Shown here: positions 1-10,030 of the stretch, piece after piece | Layout of the letters: every line of letters starts with the position of its first letter | Numbering within the stretch: position 1 is the stretch's first letter | Assembly (NCBI GenBank): GCA_964452085.1 | Contig: CAYVKL010000003.1 | Span: 62,001 to 126,000, forward strand | Length of the DNA: 64,000 bases | Source: Methanobacterium sp964452085 | GTDB taxonomy: Archaea > Methanobacteriota > Methanobacteria > Methanobacteriales > Methanobacteriaceae | Direction of reading: 5' to 3' | Notes under the pieces: model-generated | What the model was told of the DNA's origin: nothing | Databases searched by the model: none | Seen by the model: the letters and a program-made list of their open reading frames with translations, nothing else | Made by a program: the position numbers and the translations under genes

Positions 1-2001
1 ACTCTGGTGGTGCAGGGACAGGGAGTGGCTCAAGTAATATCCACTGGCCTAAACACTGAAATGGGGCGTATTGGAAAACGTCTTCAAACTCTTGAAACTG
101 AAGACACCTCTTTACAGAAGGAAACCAGAATTTTGGTGCGTAACATGGCACTGGTGGGTGTGGCACTTTGTGCCGCAGTGGTTGTGATCTACGGACTCAC
201 ACGACTGGACTGGCTTAACGGTTTCCTGGCAGGAATAACCTTAGCCATGGCCATCCTTCCAGAGGAATTTCCAGTGGTTTTAACCATCTTTTTGGCTTTA
301 GGAGCATGGAGAATATCTAGAAAAAATGTGCTTACCCGTCGTTCTCATGCCATACAGGCACTGGGATCAACCACAGTACTCTGCGTGGATAAAACAGGGA
401 CCCTAACCCTGAACCAGATGTCAGTAGCAAAAATCTTCGCTGGCAATGATTTTTTTAATATCAAACCGGGAAAAACAGAGCATTTGCCTGAAAATTTCCA
501 TGAACTCATTGAATTCAGCATCTTAGCCAGCCAAAGAGACCCCTTTGATCCTATGGAGAAATCACTGAAAGAATTAGGTGATGAAGCCCTGAAAGAAACT
601 GAACATTTGCATGAAGACTGGCAGCTGGTGCAGGAGTACTCTCTCTCCCAGGAATTACTGGCAATGTCCCATGTATGGCAATCTCCTGATGGTGAGGATT
701 ATATAATAGCTTCTAAAGGGGCTCCTGAGGCTGTGGCCGATCTTTGTCATTTAAATTCTGATGAGCTAACCAAGTTATCTCAAAATATTTCTTCAATGGC
801 CAGCGAAGGTTTAAGAATAATTGGAGTGGCCCGTGCTTACTTTAAAAAACCAAACCTCCCCAGCCAGCAGCATGATTTTAACTTCGAGTTCCTGGGACTG
901 GTGGGTTTCCAGGATCCAGTGCGAGATGAGGTTCCACAGGCTGTGGAAGAATGTTACCAGGCAGGAATAAGGGTGGTGATGATCACTGGAGATTATCCTG
1001 GAACAGCCAGAAACATAGCCCAAAAAATAGGACTTAATCAATCTGAAAAAGTAATAACCGGCCCTGAGTTAGATGGAATGGATGATAAAACCCTCTCAAA
1101 ACAAGTGAAAGAGGTTAATATCTTTGCACGTATGGTTCCGGAGATGAAGCTCCGTCTGGTGGAGGCCCTTAAATCCAATGGCGAAATAGTGGCCATGACT
1201 GGAGACGGAGTAAATGATGCTCCAGCACTTAAATCAGCCCAGATAGGAATAAGTATGGGTGGTCGGGGTACAGATGTGGCAAGGGAAGCATCATCCCTGG
1301 TTTTACTTGGAGATGATTTCTCATCAATAGTAGCTGCAGTGAAAATGGGTAGGCGAATCTATGATAACCTTAAAAAAGCCACTGCCTATATCTTTGCAGT
1401 TCACGTTCCCATAATAGGGATGTCATTCTTTCCAGTATTATTCCAATGGCCTCTTGTTCTTTTCCCAGTTCAAATCGTGTTTATGGAGCTTATTATTGAC
1501 CCTGCCTGTTCAGTAGTCTTTGAAGCCGAGCCTGCTGAGGAGAACGTTATGAAAAGACCTCCAAGAAGTTCAAATGAAGCATTGTTCAATAAGGGAACCA
1601 TTGGGATGAGCATTTTACAGGGAATCGTGGTCCTTTTGATTGTTTTAGCTGTATATCTCTTTGCATTATACAATAATCAAGGCGAAACTGATGCACGTAC
1701 CATAAGTTTTACCACTCTCATCATAGCCAACCTGGCATTAATCCTAACCAACCGTTCATGGTCTTACACCATACTCGAAACACTAAGATCTCCCAACAAG
1801 GCATTGTGGTGGGTGCTAGGTGGTGCTACTGCATTCCTGGCCATGGTTCTATATTTCCCACCATTACAACAGCTCTTCCAGTTCTGCCCACTTCACCTCA
1901 ATGATATACTACTGTGCATAATGGCAGGTTCAGCCAGCATAGTATGGTTTGAAGGACTTAAATGGCTTAAAAGACATAAAGGAAAGAAAATTTCCACTTA
2001 A
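1..2001 (+). CDS. Cation-transporting P-type ATPase, 5' end outside window
   Basis: Membrane pump that couples ATP hydrolysis to cation transport through a phospho-aspartate intermediate. The reading frame is open from base 1, so the N-terminal transmembrane part and much of the actuator domain lie to the left. Visible are the TM4 motif PEEFP, the phosphorylation motif DKTGTLT, the nucleotide-domain motif ITGDYPGTA, the hinge motif TGDGVNDAPALKSAQIG and a C-terminal block of hydrophobic helices typical of the Ca2+/cation (P2) subfamily. The ion cannot be decided: PEEFP differs from the PEGLP of SERCA pumps. It ends at a TAA, with an AT-rich gap before the next gene. Confidence 0.93.
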   Translation, partial: TLVVQGQGVAQVISTGLNTEMGRIGKRLQTLETEDTSLQKETRILVRNMALVGVALCAAVVVIYGLTRLDWLNGFLAGITLAMAILPEEFPVVLTIFLALGAWRISRKNVLTRRSHAIQALGSTTVLCVDKTGTLTLNQMSVAKIFAGNDFFNIKPGKTEHLPENFHELIEFSILASQRDPFDPMEKSLKELGDEALKETEHLHEDWQLVQEYSLSQELLAMSHVWQSPDGEDYIIASKGAPEAVADLCHLNSDELTKLSQNISSMASEGLRIIGVARAYFKKPNLPSQQHDFNFEFLGLVGFQDPVRDEVPQAVEECYQAGIRVVMITGDYPGTARNIAQKIGLNQSEKVITGPELDGMDDKTLSKQVKEVNIFARMVPEMKLRLVEALKSNGEIVAMTGDGVNDAPALKSAQIGISMGGRGTDVAREASSLVLLGDDFSSIVAAVKMGRRIYDNLKKATAYIFAVHVPIIGMSFFPVLFQWPLVLFPVQIVFMELIIDPACSVVFEAEPAEENVMKRPPRSSNEALFNKGTIGMSILQGIVVLLIVLAVYLFALYNNQGETDARTISFTTLIIANLALILTNRSWSYTILETLRSPNKALWWVLGGATAFLAMVLYFPPLQQLFQFCPLHLNDILLCIMAGSASIVWFEGLKWLKRHKGKKIST

Positions 2002-2136
2002 TCAAAGGATAATTTTTTTTCTCATCTCCACAATTTTTATGAATATCCCACCAATATTACTATATAGAAATTTTGAAAAAATATAATGATAGTTCTGATT
2101 CTAAAAAGATAGTTCAGATATCTAAACTCAATTAAA

Positions 2137-3039
2137 ATGGAATCTAAAAACGCGCAAAAACTTAAAAAAGTGATTAATGACAAATGTCGGGATATGGGAA
2201 TTCCCATGGTTGGTTTCGCCCCAACTGGAAGGTGGGAGAATCCACCGGAGGAACTTCCCCTGGAATTTTCAAACTGGATACCCAGAGAATTTTGGCCACA
2301 ATCCATTTACCCTGAGGCCCGGACAGTGATTGTTATTGGTTTGCCAGTGCCGCTACCCATTGTAGAAACTGCTCCCTCAATTTATTATCATGAACTTTAT
2401 GAAACTGTGAATATCCTTCTGGATGAAAAAGCCTATGAAATTGCCAAGTTCCTCACAGAAAAGGGCTACCCATCCATTAGTCTGCCCAGGGATGGTTATG
2501 GGGACATAGAAGTGCTTTTAAAAAGACCATTATCCTTTTTTTCCCATAAACACGCAGCATACTTAGCAGGTTTAGGATCATTTGGATTAAACAACGTTCT
2601 TTTAACACCAGAGTACGGTCCAAGAGTGCGTTTCACATCTATATTCACCACCGCAGAGATTGAAGGTGATTCCATTCTTGGTGATGATTTGTGCACTCGA
2701 TGCCTTTCATGTGCCCTTTGCTGTCCAGTGAAAGCCATTGCAGAACTATCATCACCCCCAGAGAACTCATTTGATGATGAACCATCACGGAAAATAAATG
2801 AAAATTCATCTGAGAAAGATTTCCCTCCATTGATAAACAAGATAAATTGTGCCCGGCGCAGTAAGAAATTGAGAAAACAACATCGTTCTCCGTGTGGTAT
2901 CTGTATAAAGGTCTGCCCTGTTGGTAAAGACCGTGAAGTGTTTCATCGTGAAAATACTTCAATTTACACCCAAAGAGAAGGTTTCGAAAAATATCACAAA
3001 GCATGGGAACATGTGCGCAGTTATGGTAGTAAAAAATAA
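2137..3039 (+). CDS. 4Fe-4S double-cluster protein, epoxyqueuosine reductase (QueG)-like
   Basis: Cytoplasmic iron-sulfur protein of 300 residues. Two cysteine clusters near the C terminus, CTRCLSCALCCPVKAI and CGICIKVCPVGKD, match the double 4Fe-4S domain of the QueG family. The preceding residues resemble the cobalamin-binding reductase part. QueG makes queuosine, which archaea do not use, so these archaeal relatives probably act on another substrate. About 40 residues between the two cysteine clusters are acidic and low in complexity. No clear Shine-Dalgarno site lies before the ATG, so the mRNA may have a short leader. It stands alone, with no operon partner. Confidence 0.75.
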   Translation: MESKNAQKLKKVINDKCRDMGIPMVGFAPTGRWENPPEELPLEFSNWIPREFWPQSIYPEARTVIVIGLPVPLPIVETAPSIYYHELYETVNILLDEKAYEIAKFLTEKGYPSISLPRDGYGDIEVLLKRPLSFFSHKHAAYLAGLGSFGLNNVLLTPEYGPRVRFTSIFTTAEIEGDSILGDDLCTRCLSCALCCPVKAIAELSSPPENSFDDEPSRKINENSSEKDFPPLINKINCARRSKKLRKQHRSPCGICIKVCPVGKDREVFHRENTSIYTQREGFEKYHKAWEHVRSYGSKK

Positions 3040-3209
3040 ATCCAATACTTATTCTAAAAAGCACATTAATCTAGAAAAAATGAACCATTATAATCCTACT
3101 AAAAAACATTCCAGCTGATTAAAATTAAAAGAAAAGATTAATAAAAATAGTATTTAAGGTGAATAAAATCTAATAATATGTAAATAGTCAATTATTTTGA
3201 GGAATTTAT

Positions 3210-4394
3210 ATGAATTACCCTTTTGCCCGTCGTATGAATAAAATACCAAGATCATTTGTTAGGGAAATCCTTAAAGTCACCGAGGAACCAGATATTATTT
3301 CTTTTGCAGGCGGACTTCCCAATCCCCTCTCATTTCCAGTAGAAGAGATTAAAAAAGCTACATCAAAAGTTCTAGATGAAGAAGGTGAGAAAGTCCTTCA
3401 ATATAGTACTACTGAGGGTTATGGTCATTTAAGGGAGTTCATAGCCCAGAGATATGCTCTTCATGGTTTAAAAGTGGATGCCAATGATATTTTAATAACC
3501 AATGGATCCCAACAGTGCCTTGATTTGGTGGGGAAAGTCTTTTTAGATCAGGGAACTGGAATTGCCATGGAAAGACCCACGTATCTGGCAGCTATACAGG
3601 CATTTAGCTTATATGAACCTGAACTTCATTCTTTACCCCTTTTAGATGATGGAATTGACACTAAAGCTCTGGATAAATTACTAAATGAAAAAGATATTAA
3701 GTTATTTTATAGTGTAACCAGTTTCCAGAACCCCACTGGAATAACTTACTCTGCAGCTAAAAGGAAGGAAGTTGCGGAAATTTTAAAGGAACATGGCACT
3801 ATACTGATTGAAGACAACCCCTATGGTGAGATCCGCTTCATGGGCGAGGATCTGCTTCCAATAAAGTCTTATATTAATGATTCCATCCTATTCGGGACTT
3901 TTTCCAAGATAGTTTCCCCCGGAATGAGAATGGGATGGATTGTAGCCCCTCCAGAAGTTATGGACAAGTTGATAACTGCTAAACAAGCTTCAGACCTCCA
4001 TTCAAATTATTTTACCCAACGAATCGTCTACCAGTATCTAAAAGATAACGATGTTGATGGTCATATCAAGAATATTAGAATTATTTACAAAAAGCAAAGA
4101 GACAAGATGGTTCAGTCCATCAAGGAATATTTACCCCATGGAGTTAAACACACTGAACCTGAGGGAGGTATGTTCCTGTGGCTTACTTTACCAGAGGGCA
4201 TGTCTGCAATGGAACTATTTAAATTCGCAATCAAAGAAAAAGTTGCTTTTGTTCCGGGTGAGGCTTTCTATACAGAAAACCCGGAAACAAATACCATGAG
4301 AATGAACTTTTCCAACTGTTGTGAGGATGAGATCAAAGAAGGTATGCAAAGACTGGGATTAGCTATTGAAAAAATGGAAAAAGCTAAGGGATAA
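3210..4394 (+). CDS. PLP-dependent aminotransferase, class I/II (2-aminoadipate transaminase/MocR-like fold)
   Basis: Fold-type I aminotransferase of 394 residues. It opens with an arm that includes SFAGGLPNPLSFP, typical of the LysN/aminoadipate transaminase subgroup. The nucleotide-phosphate and lysine region reads FGTFSKIVSPGMRMGW, where the Lys of FSK is the expected Schiff-base residue. IEDNPYGE carries the Asp/Tyr that hold the pyridine ring. There is no fused GntR regulator domain, so this is a free enzyme. The substrate cannot be fixed from sequence. The ATG is preceded by TGAGGAATTTAT, a good ribosome site. A VOC protein follows 47 bases later and may be co-transcribed. Confidence 0.88.
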   Translation: MNYPFARRMNKIPRSFVREILKVTEEPDIISFAGGLPNPLSFPVEEIKKATSKVLDEEGEKVLQYSTTEGYGHLREFIAQRYALHGLKVDANDILITNGSQQCLDLVGKVFLDQGTGIAMERPTYLAAIQAFSLYEPELHSLPLLDDGIDTKALDKLLNEKDIKLFYSVTSFQNPTGITYSAAKRKEVAEILKEHGTILIEDNPYGEIRFMGEDLLPIKSYINDSILFGTFSKIVSPGMRMGWIVAPPEVMDKLITAKQASDLHSNYFTQRIVYQYLKDNDVDGHIKNIRIIYKKQRDKMVQSIKEYLPHGVKHTEPEGGMFLWLTLPEGMSAMELFKFAIKEKVAFVPGEAFYTENPETNTMRMNFSNCCEDEIKEGMQRLGLAIEKMEKAKG

Positions 4395-4441
4395 TCTAGG
4401 ATTATCCTAAAAACTGAATCTTATGTATCTGGAGATTAAAA

Positions 4442-4918
4442 ATGGAAATAAAATATATATGTCCTTTAATAACAGTGCAAGATATTGGAAAATCCAGAAA
4501 ATTCTATGAAGAAGTGCTAAATCAAGAATTAGAAATAGATCACGGCGCTAATATTACTTTTAAGGGTGGTTTAGCCATTCATGATGTTGAACACTTCCAG
4601 GGTCTTCTAGGAAAATCTTCGCCCATAAACATTCCTGGTGAAAAGAATTTCATGGAATTATATTTTGAATCCGAGGACCTTGATGGCCTTCAAGAAAAAT
4701 TAAAGTTAATTGATGCTAAATTCGTTCATAAAATCACAGAACAACCATGGGGTCAACGGGTTATGCGTTTCTACGACCCTGACGGTTACATAATTGAAGT
4801 TGGTGAACCACTGGAATTTGTGGTAAGGAGATTTGCATCCCAGGGTCTTTCCATTGAAGAGATATCTCAAAAGTCTTCCATGCCCATTGAATTTGTTCAA
4901 ATGGTTTTGAAATGTTAA
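4442..4918 (+). CDS. VOC/glyoxalase-fold protein
   Basis: The first 125 residues form a vicinal-oxygen-chelate domain: the start YICPLITVQDIGKSRKFYEEVL and the late strand MRFYDPDGYIIEVGEPL are both diagnostic. The second metal-side Glu is present in IIEVGE. The last 30 residues are a helical tail beginning about VVRRFASQG that is not part of the VOC fold. Members bind metal and act as isomerases, dioxygenases or drug-binding proteins, and the sequence does not say which. GGAGATT precedes the ATG. It follows the aminotransferase on the same strand. Confidence 0.8.
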   Translation: MEIKYICPLITVQDIGKSRKFYEEVLNQELEIDHGANITFKGGLAIHDVEHFQGLLGKSSPINIPGEKNFMELYFESEDLDGLQEKLKLIDAKFVHKITEQPWGQRVMRFYDPDGYIIEVGEPLEFVVRRFASQGLSIEEISQKSSMPIEFVQMVLKC

Positions 4919-5110
4919 AAATGCTATGAAATTTGAGAAAAAGAAATCAAATTATTCAAAAGATAACATACCATTAACTAATAATTTTTAGATATTTAAA
5001 AAAAAAATTCCAATAATTTATAAATTACAAAATAAATTAAGGCATGAATATTTTAATAATATAATATTCATGCATTTAACTTCTAATATATATTTATTTC
5101 AATTTTAAGC

Positions 5111-5560
5111 TTATTCAATGGTTATTTCCGTCCCCTCTTCTTTTTCCAGTTTAGGAATTTCCACTTTGAGTATGCCATTTTCGAATTTTGCTTTTGCTTC
5201 ATCAGCAACTACTTTTTTAGGTAAACGTACTGTTCGGCGGATATGTCCACTTTTACGGTCAGATACCGTTACGTAGCTTCCACCCATTTTGTGCTCGAAG
5301 TCAAACTTGGCTTTTACCTTTAGTTTGGTCTCAGTTAGTTTAAGATGAATATTCTCTTTTTTGATTCCAGGAAGTACAATATTAACAATCACACTGTCAT
5401 CTGTTTCAATGATATCCTTTCCAGGTAGGAAAGTGTAATCAACCACAGATTTTTCAATGTCGAAACGCATCTTATCCACTGTACGCGCAGTGTCTTCTAA
5501 CATATCCTTAACTACTTCCTTCATTTCTTCTAAACTTTCTTTCCTATGCATTTTTTTCAC
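5111..5560 (-). CDS. Small heat shock protein, Hsp20/alpha-crystallin family
   Basis: ATP-independent chaperone of 149 residues that holds unfolding proteins in the cytoplasm as large oligomers. A Lys/Glu-rich N-terminal helix (1-50) leads into the alpha-crystallin domain (about 50-145). The domain ends with the family motif FENGILKVEIPK and a C-terminal ITI (I-x-I) tail that docks neighbouring subunits. The gene stands alone between AT-rich gaps, and its AT-rich upstream region probably holds the promoter. Confidence 0.92.
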   Translation of the reverse strand: MKKMHRKESLEEMKEVVKDMLEDTARTVDKMRFDIEKSVVDYTFLPGKDIIETDDSVIVNIVLPGIKKENIHLKLTETKLKVKAKFDFEHKMGGSYVTVSDRKSGHIRRTVRLPKKVVADEAKAKFENGILKVEIPKLEKEEGTEITIE

Positions 5561-5767
5561 AACCTCTTTTTTTGAGTCGATTATATTATAATTTCAAGAA
5601 AATATAAAATTTTCTATAAATATTTTTCCCAAAATAATTAAAGAATTTGGGTTAAATTGACTTTAAGAGGTTTAATAAAAAATAAATGGATTTTTAACAG
5701 TATAAATAATCTAATGACCTAAAACAATGGTTAAAAGTTCTTTACAGCAAAATTAATATTCATATTA

Positions 5768-6133
5768 CTATAAAATTAGTATTCTGTCCCGTATATAAGA
5801 TCCGCTCATTCCTCCAACGGATCCAATTATCCCGTCAAGCATTATTCCCACGATTATGCTTGAGATGCCCATTTCCATCAAATTTGTTCCCATTCCACCA
5901 GGATAACTGGTGGTGATTATCATGACACTGGCAAATATTATTCCAGTTGCCAGACCAACCACAGCTCCATGCAAAGCTCCAAGAGCAATGTCATCCCCAA
6001 CCCTATAACCAACAATAACGGTGGCCAAAAGAAAACCAGCAAATGATCCAGGGCTGCCCAGTAATAACCCCAAAATAATACTTAAAAAGAGGGTTAAAAT
6101 CAATCCGTATAATATTTCAAGAAAATTCAACAT
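5768..6133 (-). CDS. Small glycine-rich membrane protein, DUF5518-like
   Basis: A 121-residue protein of four predicted hydrophobic segments separated by short glycine-rich turns (LLGSPGS, GALHGAVVG, SSIIVGIMLDGIIGSVGG). This composition matches the DUF5518-type membrane proteins frequent in Methanobacteriales; the family call is from memory of that pattern. No catalytic residue stands out and the function is unknown. It lies about 110 bases beyond the ATG-side of the UbiB-like kinase gene's 3' end, on the same strand. Confidence 0.6.
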   Translation of the reverse strand: MLNFLEILYGLILTLFLSIILGLLLGSPGSFAGFLLATVIVGYRVGDDIALGALHGAVVGLATGIIFASVMIITTSYPGGMGTNLMEMGISSIIVGIMLDGIIGSVGGMSGSYIRDRILIL

Positions 6134-6244
6134 AAGCGAGTCTCATATCTGTAATTTAAGATTGATCAATGATTATTGTTAATTTTATTTGGTAATTTTT
6201 ATTTATTTATTATTTATTGATTAATCCCAGGCTTTACTTGATTA

Positions 6245-7921
6245 TCATAATCGCCTTAAAAAGGAAATTACGAGTGCTATAGCTATAGCTGCCCCTATAA
6301 GGAATATTATAATTCCTATAGTCGAAAATCCCACACCCGGCATTGGCATTCCTTTATCTGTTTGAAGAATAAGTGAAGAACCTATAATTAGCGAAGATAC
6401 AATCAGGGCCAATGCTACTCGGTTTGTTATTTTCTCCAGATGAATAGAAAATTCATCAAGTTCTTTATGTTCAATTTCCATCTTAATTTTCCCATCTTCA
6501 AAGCGGAGGAATATTCGGTTAATGGTTTCTGGAAGATCTTTAAGCAAATGTTCAAGTTCAAATAGATAACGGGTCTGATAATCCGCCAGGCGCAGGGGAT
6601 TCATTCGACGGGCGATCATCTTTCTAATTAAAGGTTGAGCAACTTCAATACCGTTAAATTCTGGGTTTAATCTTCGACCCAGGTCTTCTGCCATGCTGAG
6701 TACTCGTCCCAAGAGAATGAAATCCCGGGGAAGTTTTATTTTATTTTTAACCATAACTCCAGGCATACTGAACTCATTGATCATGCCCCCCACATCCTGG
6801 ATTTCTGCCCCATAAAACCGGTCTAAAAGGTCCATAAGGTCATATTTAAGTGTTTCCAGATTGGTGTCATCGTCTACCAGGCGCATGTACATCATCTGGT
6901 TCATCATTCCCCTCACATCATATTTAACTGTAAATATGAATAATTCCGCTAGGTTTTCCCTAAAATCCCTCTCTAAGTTCCCAGTCATTCCAAAATCAAC
7001 AAAACATAACTTGTTACCTGGTAAAACCATGAGATTTCCGGGGTGTGGGTCTGCGTGGAAGAATCCATAATCAAAAATTTGTTTAAAATAGCATTCTGTA
7101 CCTAATTCTGCAATTACCTTACCATCTACGTTCATATCTGATTCAAGTGCTTCGCTAATTTTCACACCATCTATATATTCCATGGTAAGAACCTTGCTGG
7201 TGGATTGCTGTCTGTAGACCTCAGGGGCTGAAATTCGAGAGTCTTCCTCAAACATGGCCCGGAATCTTTCAATGTTACGGGCTTCCTGAGAAAAATCGAG
7301 TTCCTTGAAAATAACTCTTTCGAATTCGTCCACAATACCTGGAAGATTGTAATATTTGAGAGTTCCTATCCTTTTATCAGCCTGATTAGCCAGGTATCGC
7401 ATTATGGCAATATCCTGCTCTATGAGTTTGGTGATTCCCTGTTTTTTCACCTTCACAGCCACATCAGTACCATCAAGAAGTTTTGCGCGGTGTACTTGGG
7501 CAATGGATGCTGATGCTAGGGGTTCCTCATTAAATTCTAAAAATAGTTCCTCCAGGGGTAGATCTAAATCGTCTTCCACTACACTCTTGATTGATTCAAA
7601 GGGGACTGGGGGAAGTTTATCCTGCAGTTTAGTGAGTTCATCAGCAATATCTTTACCTACCAGATCAGGACGAGTGCTTAATACCTGCCCTAGTTTAATA
7701 AAAGTTGTCCCAAGTTCTTGTAAGACCATGCGAAATCTTTCAGGAGCGGTACTGTCCAATTCTTCGTCATCATCCCTGGAAAGAATAGAAGGTATTTTAA
7801 ACCCACTGCGAATACCTAACTTTATAAGCGTGTTTCCAAAGCGGTACTTGGACATTACCCCCATAATTTCTCTTAAGCGTTTAATATCCGGGTTTTTATT
7901 CTGGCCCAAGCTAGGTGTCAT
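6245..7921 (-). CDS. ABC1/AarF/UbiB-family atypical kinase
   Basis: Membrane-tethered protein-kinase-like ATPase of 558 residues. Motifs in order are the family KxGQ signature (FIKLGQVLSTRPDL), the Ala-rich loop LASASIAQVHRA that replaces the glycine loop, VAVKVKKQG with the ATP-binding lysine, the catalytic HADPHPGN and the metal-binding VDFG. Two hydrophobic helices close the C terminus (about 500-555). Bacterial and mitochondrial relatives support quinone synthesis. Methanobacteriales lack quinones, so the role here is probably in other isoprenoid lipid metabolism (inference). The isoprenoid/carotenoid genes begin just beyond it but are transcribed divergently. Confidence 0.9.
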   Translation of the reverse strand: MTPSLGQNKNPDIKRLREIMGVMSKYRFGNTLIKLGIRSGFKIPSILSRDDDEELDSTAPERFRMVLQELGTTFIKLGQVLSTRPDLVGKDIADELTKLQDKLPPVPFESIKSVVEDDLDLPLEELFLEFNEEPLASASIAQVHRAKLLDGTDVAVKVKKQGITKLIEQDIAIMRYLANQADKRIGTLKYYNLPGIVDEFERVIFKELDFSQEARNIERFRAMFEEDSRISAPEVYRQQSTSKVLTMEYIDGVKISEALESDMNVDGKVIAELGTECYFKQIFDYGFFHADPHPGNLMVLPGNKLCFVDFGMTGNLERDFRENLAELFIFTVKYDVRGMMNQMMYMRLVDDDTNLETLKYDLMDLLDRFYGAEIQDVGGMINEFSMPGVMVKNKIKLPRDFILLGRVLSMAEDLGRRLNPEFNGIEVAQPLIRKMIARRMNPLRLADYQTRYLFELEHLLKDLPETINRIFLRFEDGKIKMEIEHKELDEFSIHLEKITNRVALALIVSSLIIGSSLILQTDKGMPMPGVGFSTIGIIIFLIGAAIAIALVISFLRRL

Positions 7922-8098
7922 GAATAAAATTAGCTTTTTATATCATATAATTTTTCTTATAATCCTTTTGATAGGGATTGCTCTTTTGTGAGCAAACAAA
8001 AAAAAAAGACAAAAATATCCGGCTAGAATAGACTAAAAGAGAAAGATTTAATTCAAATTACAACGAATCTTTAGTTGTGAATCTTGATGGTGTTTATT

Positions 8099-8854
8099 AT
8101 GAGGGATTTTTCAAAGTATTTATGGATAACAGCCATTGCCCTGGTGATTGCAGCTTTTTTTGTGGCAAATGTTAAAATTAGTTCGGAAATGTCCAATATA
8201 TCTGCAATATTCATAATTTTCCTTTCAATTCCATGTTTTGCAGCTATGATATTATGGTTAGGATGGAAAAAAGGGTTAATTGGCATAATAATTTTAAGCA
8301 TTTATGCAATTTCCATTGAAACCTTTGCCATCATCACTGGTTTTCCGTACTCCCCCTTCCATTATACAGATATGATTGGGATGAAACTATTCAATTATAC
8401 TCCTTTTACTGTTCCTTTTGCATATGTGCCCCTATTTTTGGGTTGTATTTACCTGGCTTCACTTCGCTTTAAAGATTACCTTAAACTGGTAATTGCATCT
8501 GCTCTTCTAGTTCTAGTATCTGATCTCATTTTAGACCCTGCAGCAGTGTCCCTGAACTTCTGGGTGTATGAATATAGCAGCATTTTTTACGGGGTTCCCC
8601 TTCAGAACTTCTTGGGATGGATCCTTACTGGAATAATCGCTGCGGTGATTGGTTTAATCCTGTTTGGAAAGGAACTTAAAGATTTCAAACCCCCAGCCAT
8701 GGTTTCAAGTCTTTTTTTAATCATCAGTTTCTGGACTGCAGTTTGCCTTTACCGGCAACTATGGGTGCCCGGCATAATCGGGGTTATCTTTCTTATTTTC
8801 ATCCTAAATGAAACCAAAGGAAAAATTGGGAATTTTGAGTTTAAAGAAAGCTAA
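8099..8854 (+). CDS. cruF: CruF-like carotenoid hydratase (carotenoid biosynthesis membrane protein)
   Basis: Integral membrane protein with about seven hydrophobic segments. The motif region PYSPFHYTDMIGMKLF and LDPAAVSLNFWVY is characteristic of the CruF/DUF422 family, whose haloarchaeal member adds water to the end groups of C50 carotenoids. In-frame TTG and ATG codons lie at 8084 and 8087, but the ATG at 8099 is preceded by GGTG at a six-base spacing and is preferred, giving 251 residues. It is convergent with the broken UbiA gene (14-base gap) and heads the carotenoid region. Substrate assignment rests on the cluster content. Confidence 0.75.
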   Translation: MRDFSKYLWITAIALVIAAFFVANVKISSEMSNISAIFIIFLSIPCFAAMILWLGWKKGLIGIIILSIYAISIETFAIITGFPYSPFHYTDMIGMKLFNYTPFTVPFAYVPLFLGCIYLASLRFKDYLKLVIASALLVLVSDLILDPAAVSLNFWVYEYSSIFYGVPLQNFLGWILTGIIAAVIGLILFGKELKDFKPPAMVSSLFLIISFWTAVCLYRQLWVPGIIGVIFLIFILNETKGKIGNFEFKES

Positions 8855-8867
8855 TAAATGTGATAAT

Positions 8868-9777
8868 TTAAGTAATGATTAAACTGAGAAAATAAAGATC
8901 TAAAATTGTGATAAAAATTACAAGTGAAGGGACAGTTAGATTAACAAGTTTTTTAGAAGCGTCTATTTCAGATGTTCGCCTGATTAGAACATATAGGCCA
9001 ACTATCGCAGGTATCAGCGATGTTATTACCAGTACTAGAAAATTTATAGTGGAATAAATCCCCGTAATGTATATAATTAGAAGGAATAGAGTTCCACTAA
9101 TCCCTGCTAAACTTATCAGCGCGAAACCTGTTTTTCGACCATTTTTGACGATAAATGTGTTTTTTCCTCCTTTTTTATCTCCCTCCAAATCAGGTATTTC
9201 CACACTTAAAATAAAAAATATCATGTAAATAACAAATGAAATGGAGAATATTAAAATATTTAGATCAAAATTTCCAGTTAGGGCCACGTAACCAAATGCG
9301 GGAAGGATTAACCCAGTTAAAGCTGTTGAAATCTCACCTAAGCCCCTATAAGATAATTTAAAAGGTGGGGCAGAATAGTACCATGCCAAAATATTCCCCA
9401 TAATAGCAATAACCAAAAAAGTAACAGATGAGTAAATTATGGAGAATAGGAGTGCCAGTACTAAGGATATGGTAATTAAGAAAATTGCTAATTTTTTGGA
9501 GAGTGGTCTGAGTTCTGGGTTTTCTACAAGAATACCACTACCCCCCAGCAAAACGGGTAGGCTGGTTATAATGATCCACCTCATAATCCCAGTAATCATT
9601 ACTGTAGGATACAGATAAATGAGCAAAAGACAAGACTAAGTATCCCCATATAAACCGATCCCAAGAAAAAAAGTTGGTTAAAAGGACGGCAAATAGGGCT
9701 CCAGCTGTATAACAAAGGAAACCAAATAAAAGAAACTGAAAACGGCCTAATTGAATAATCAACCTTATTTGGGCCAA
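8868..9777 (-). pseudogene. UbiA-family prenyltransferase split by a frameshift in a G6 run
   Basis: Two overlapping frames together make one UbiA prenyltransferase of about 300 residues. Frame one (9777-9538, 79 residues) carries the first Asp-rich motif NDYWDYEVD and stops at TAG just after FAGG. Frame two, readable up to 9626, continues as GGSGILVENPELRP and holds the second motif DLEGDKKGG and the remaining membrane helices. The switch point is six consecutive C on the plus strand (9541-9546). Removing one base fuses the frames into FAGGSGILVE, the expected family sequence. This could be a recent mutation, a phase-variable tract, programmed frameshifting or a sequencing error. The homologs prenylate aromatic rings or lipids; the substrate is unknown. 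Confidence 0.75.
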
Positions 9778-10030
9778 TTTAATAATGTAAACCCCCCTTT
9801 AATACTAATGTCGGTTTAAATCTATTTTTAAGAATTATATTCACAATAAATATTGATATTTAGATATTTTCAATGTAATTTTTATTTTTTCTATTAATTA
9901 AATACTAAACTAGCAAATGGAGTACGAACAATTCGGTAATGATAATTAATATATAGAATAATAGATATAGTTATAATATTAAATTTTATATTACAATTTT
10001 GATACTAATTAAAAAAAATATGTTGATATC
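9778..10030. promoter_or_regulatory. Divergent AT-rich intergenic region between UbiA-like gene and crtI
   Basis: These 253 bases separate the leftward UbiA gene from the rightward carotenoid operon. They are very AT-rich with several TATA-like stretches (for example around 9949-9975) and no open frame. Both promoters must lie here. I could not single out one box or operator, and no strong ribosome site precedes the crtI ATG. Confidence 0.45.

Noticed and set aside
2645..3064. Minus-strand frames opposite the QueG-like gene
   Set aside because: Shadow translation without motifs; the plus frame has two Fe-S clusters.
7404..7991. Plus-strand 195-codon open frame opposite the UbiB/AarF gene
   Set aside because: Ser-rich shadow of a gene with clear kinase motifs; no ribosome site or family pattern.
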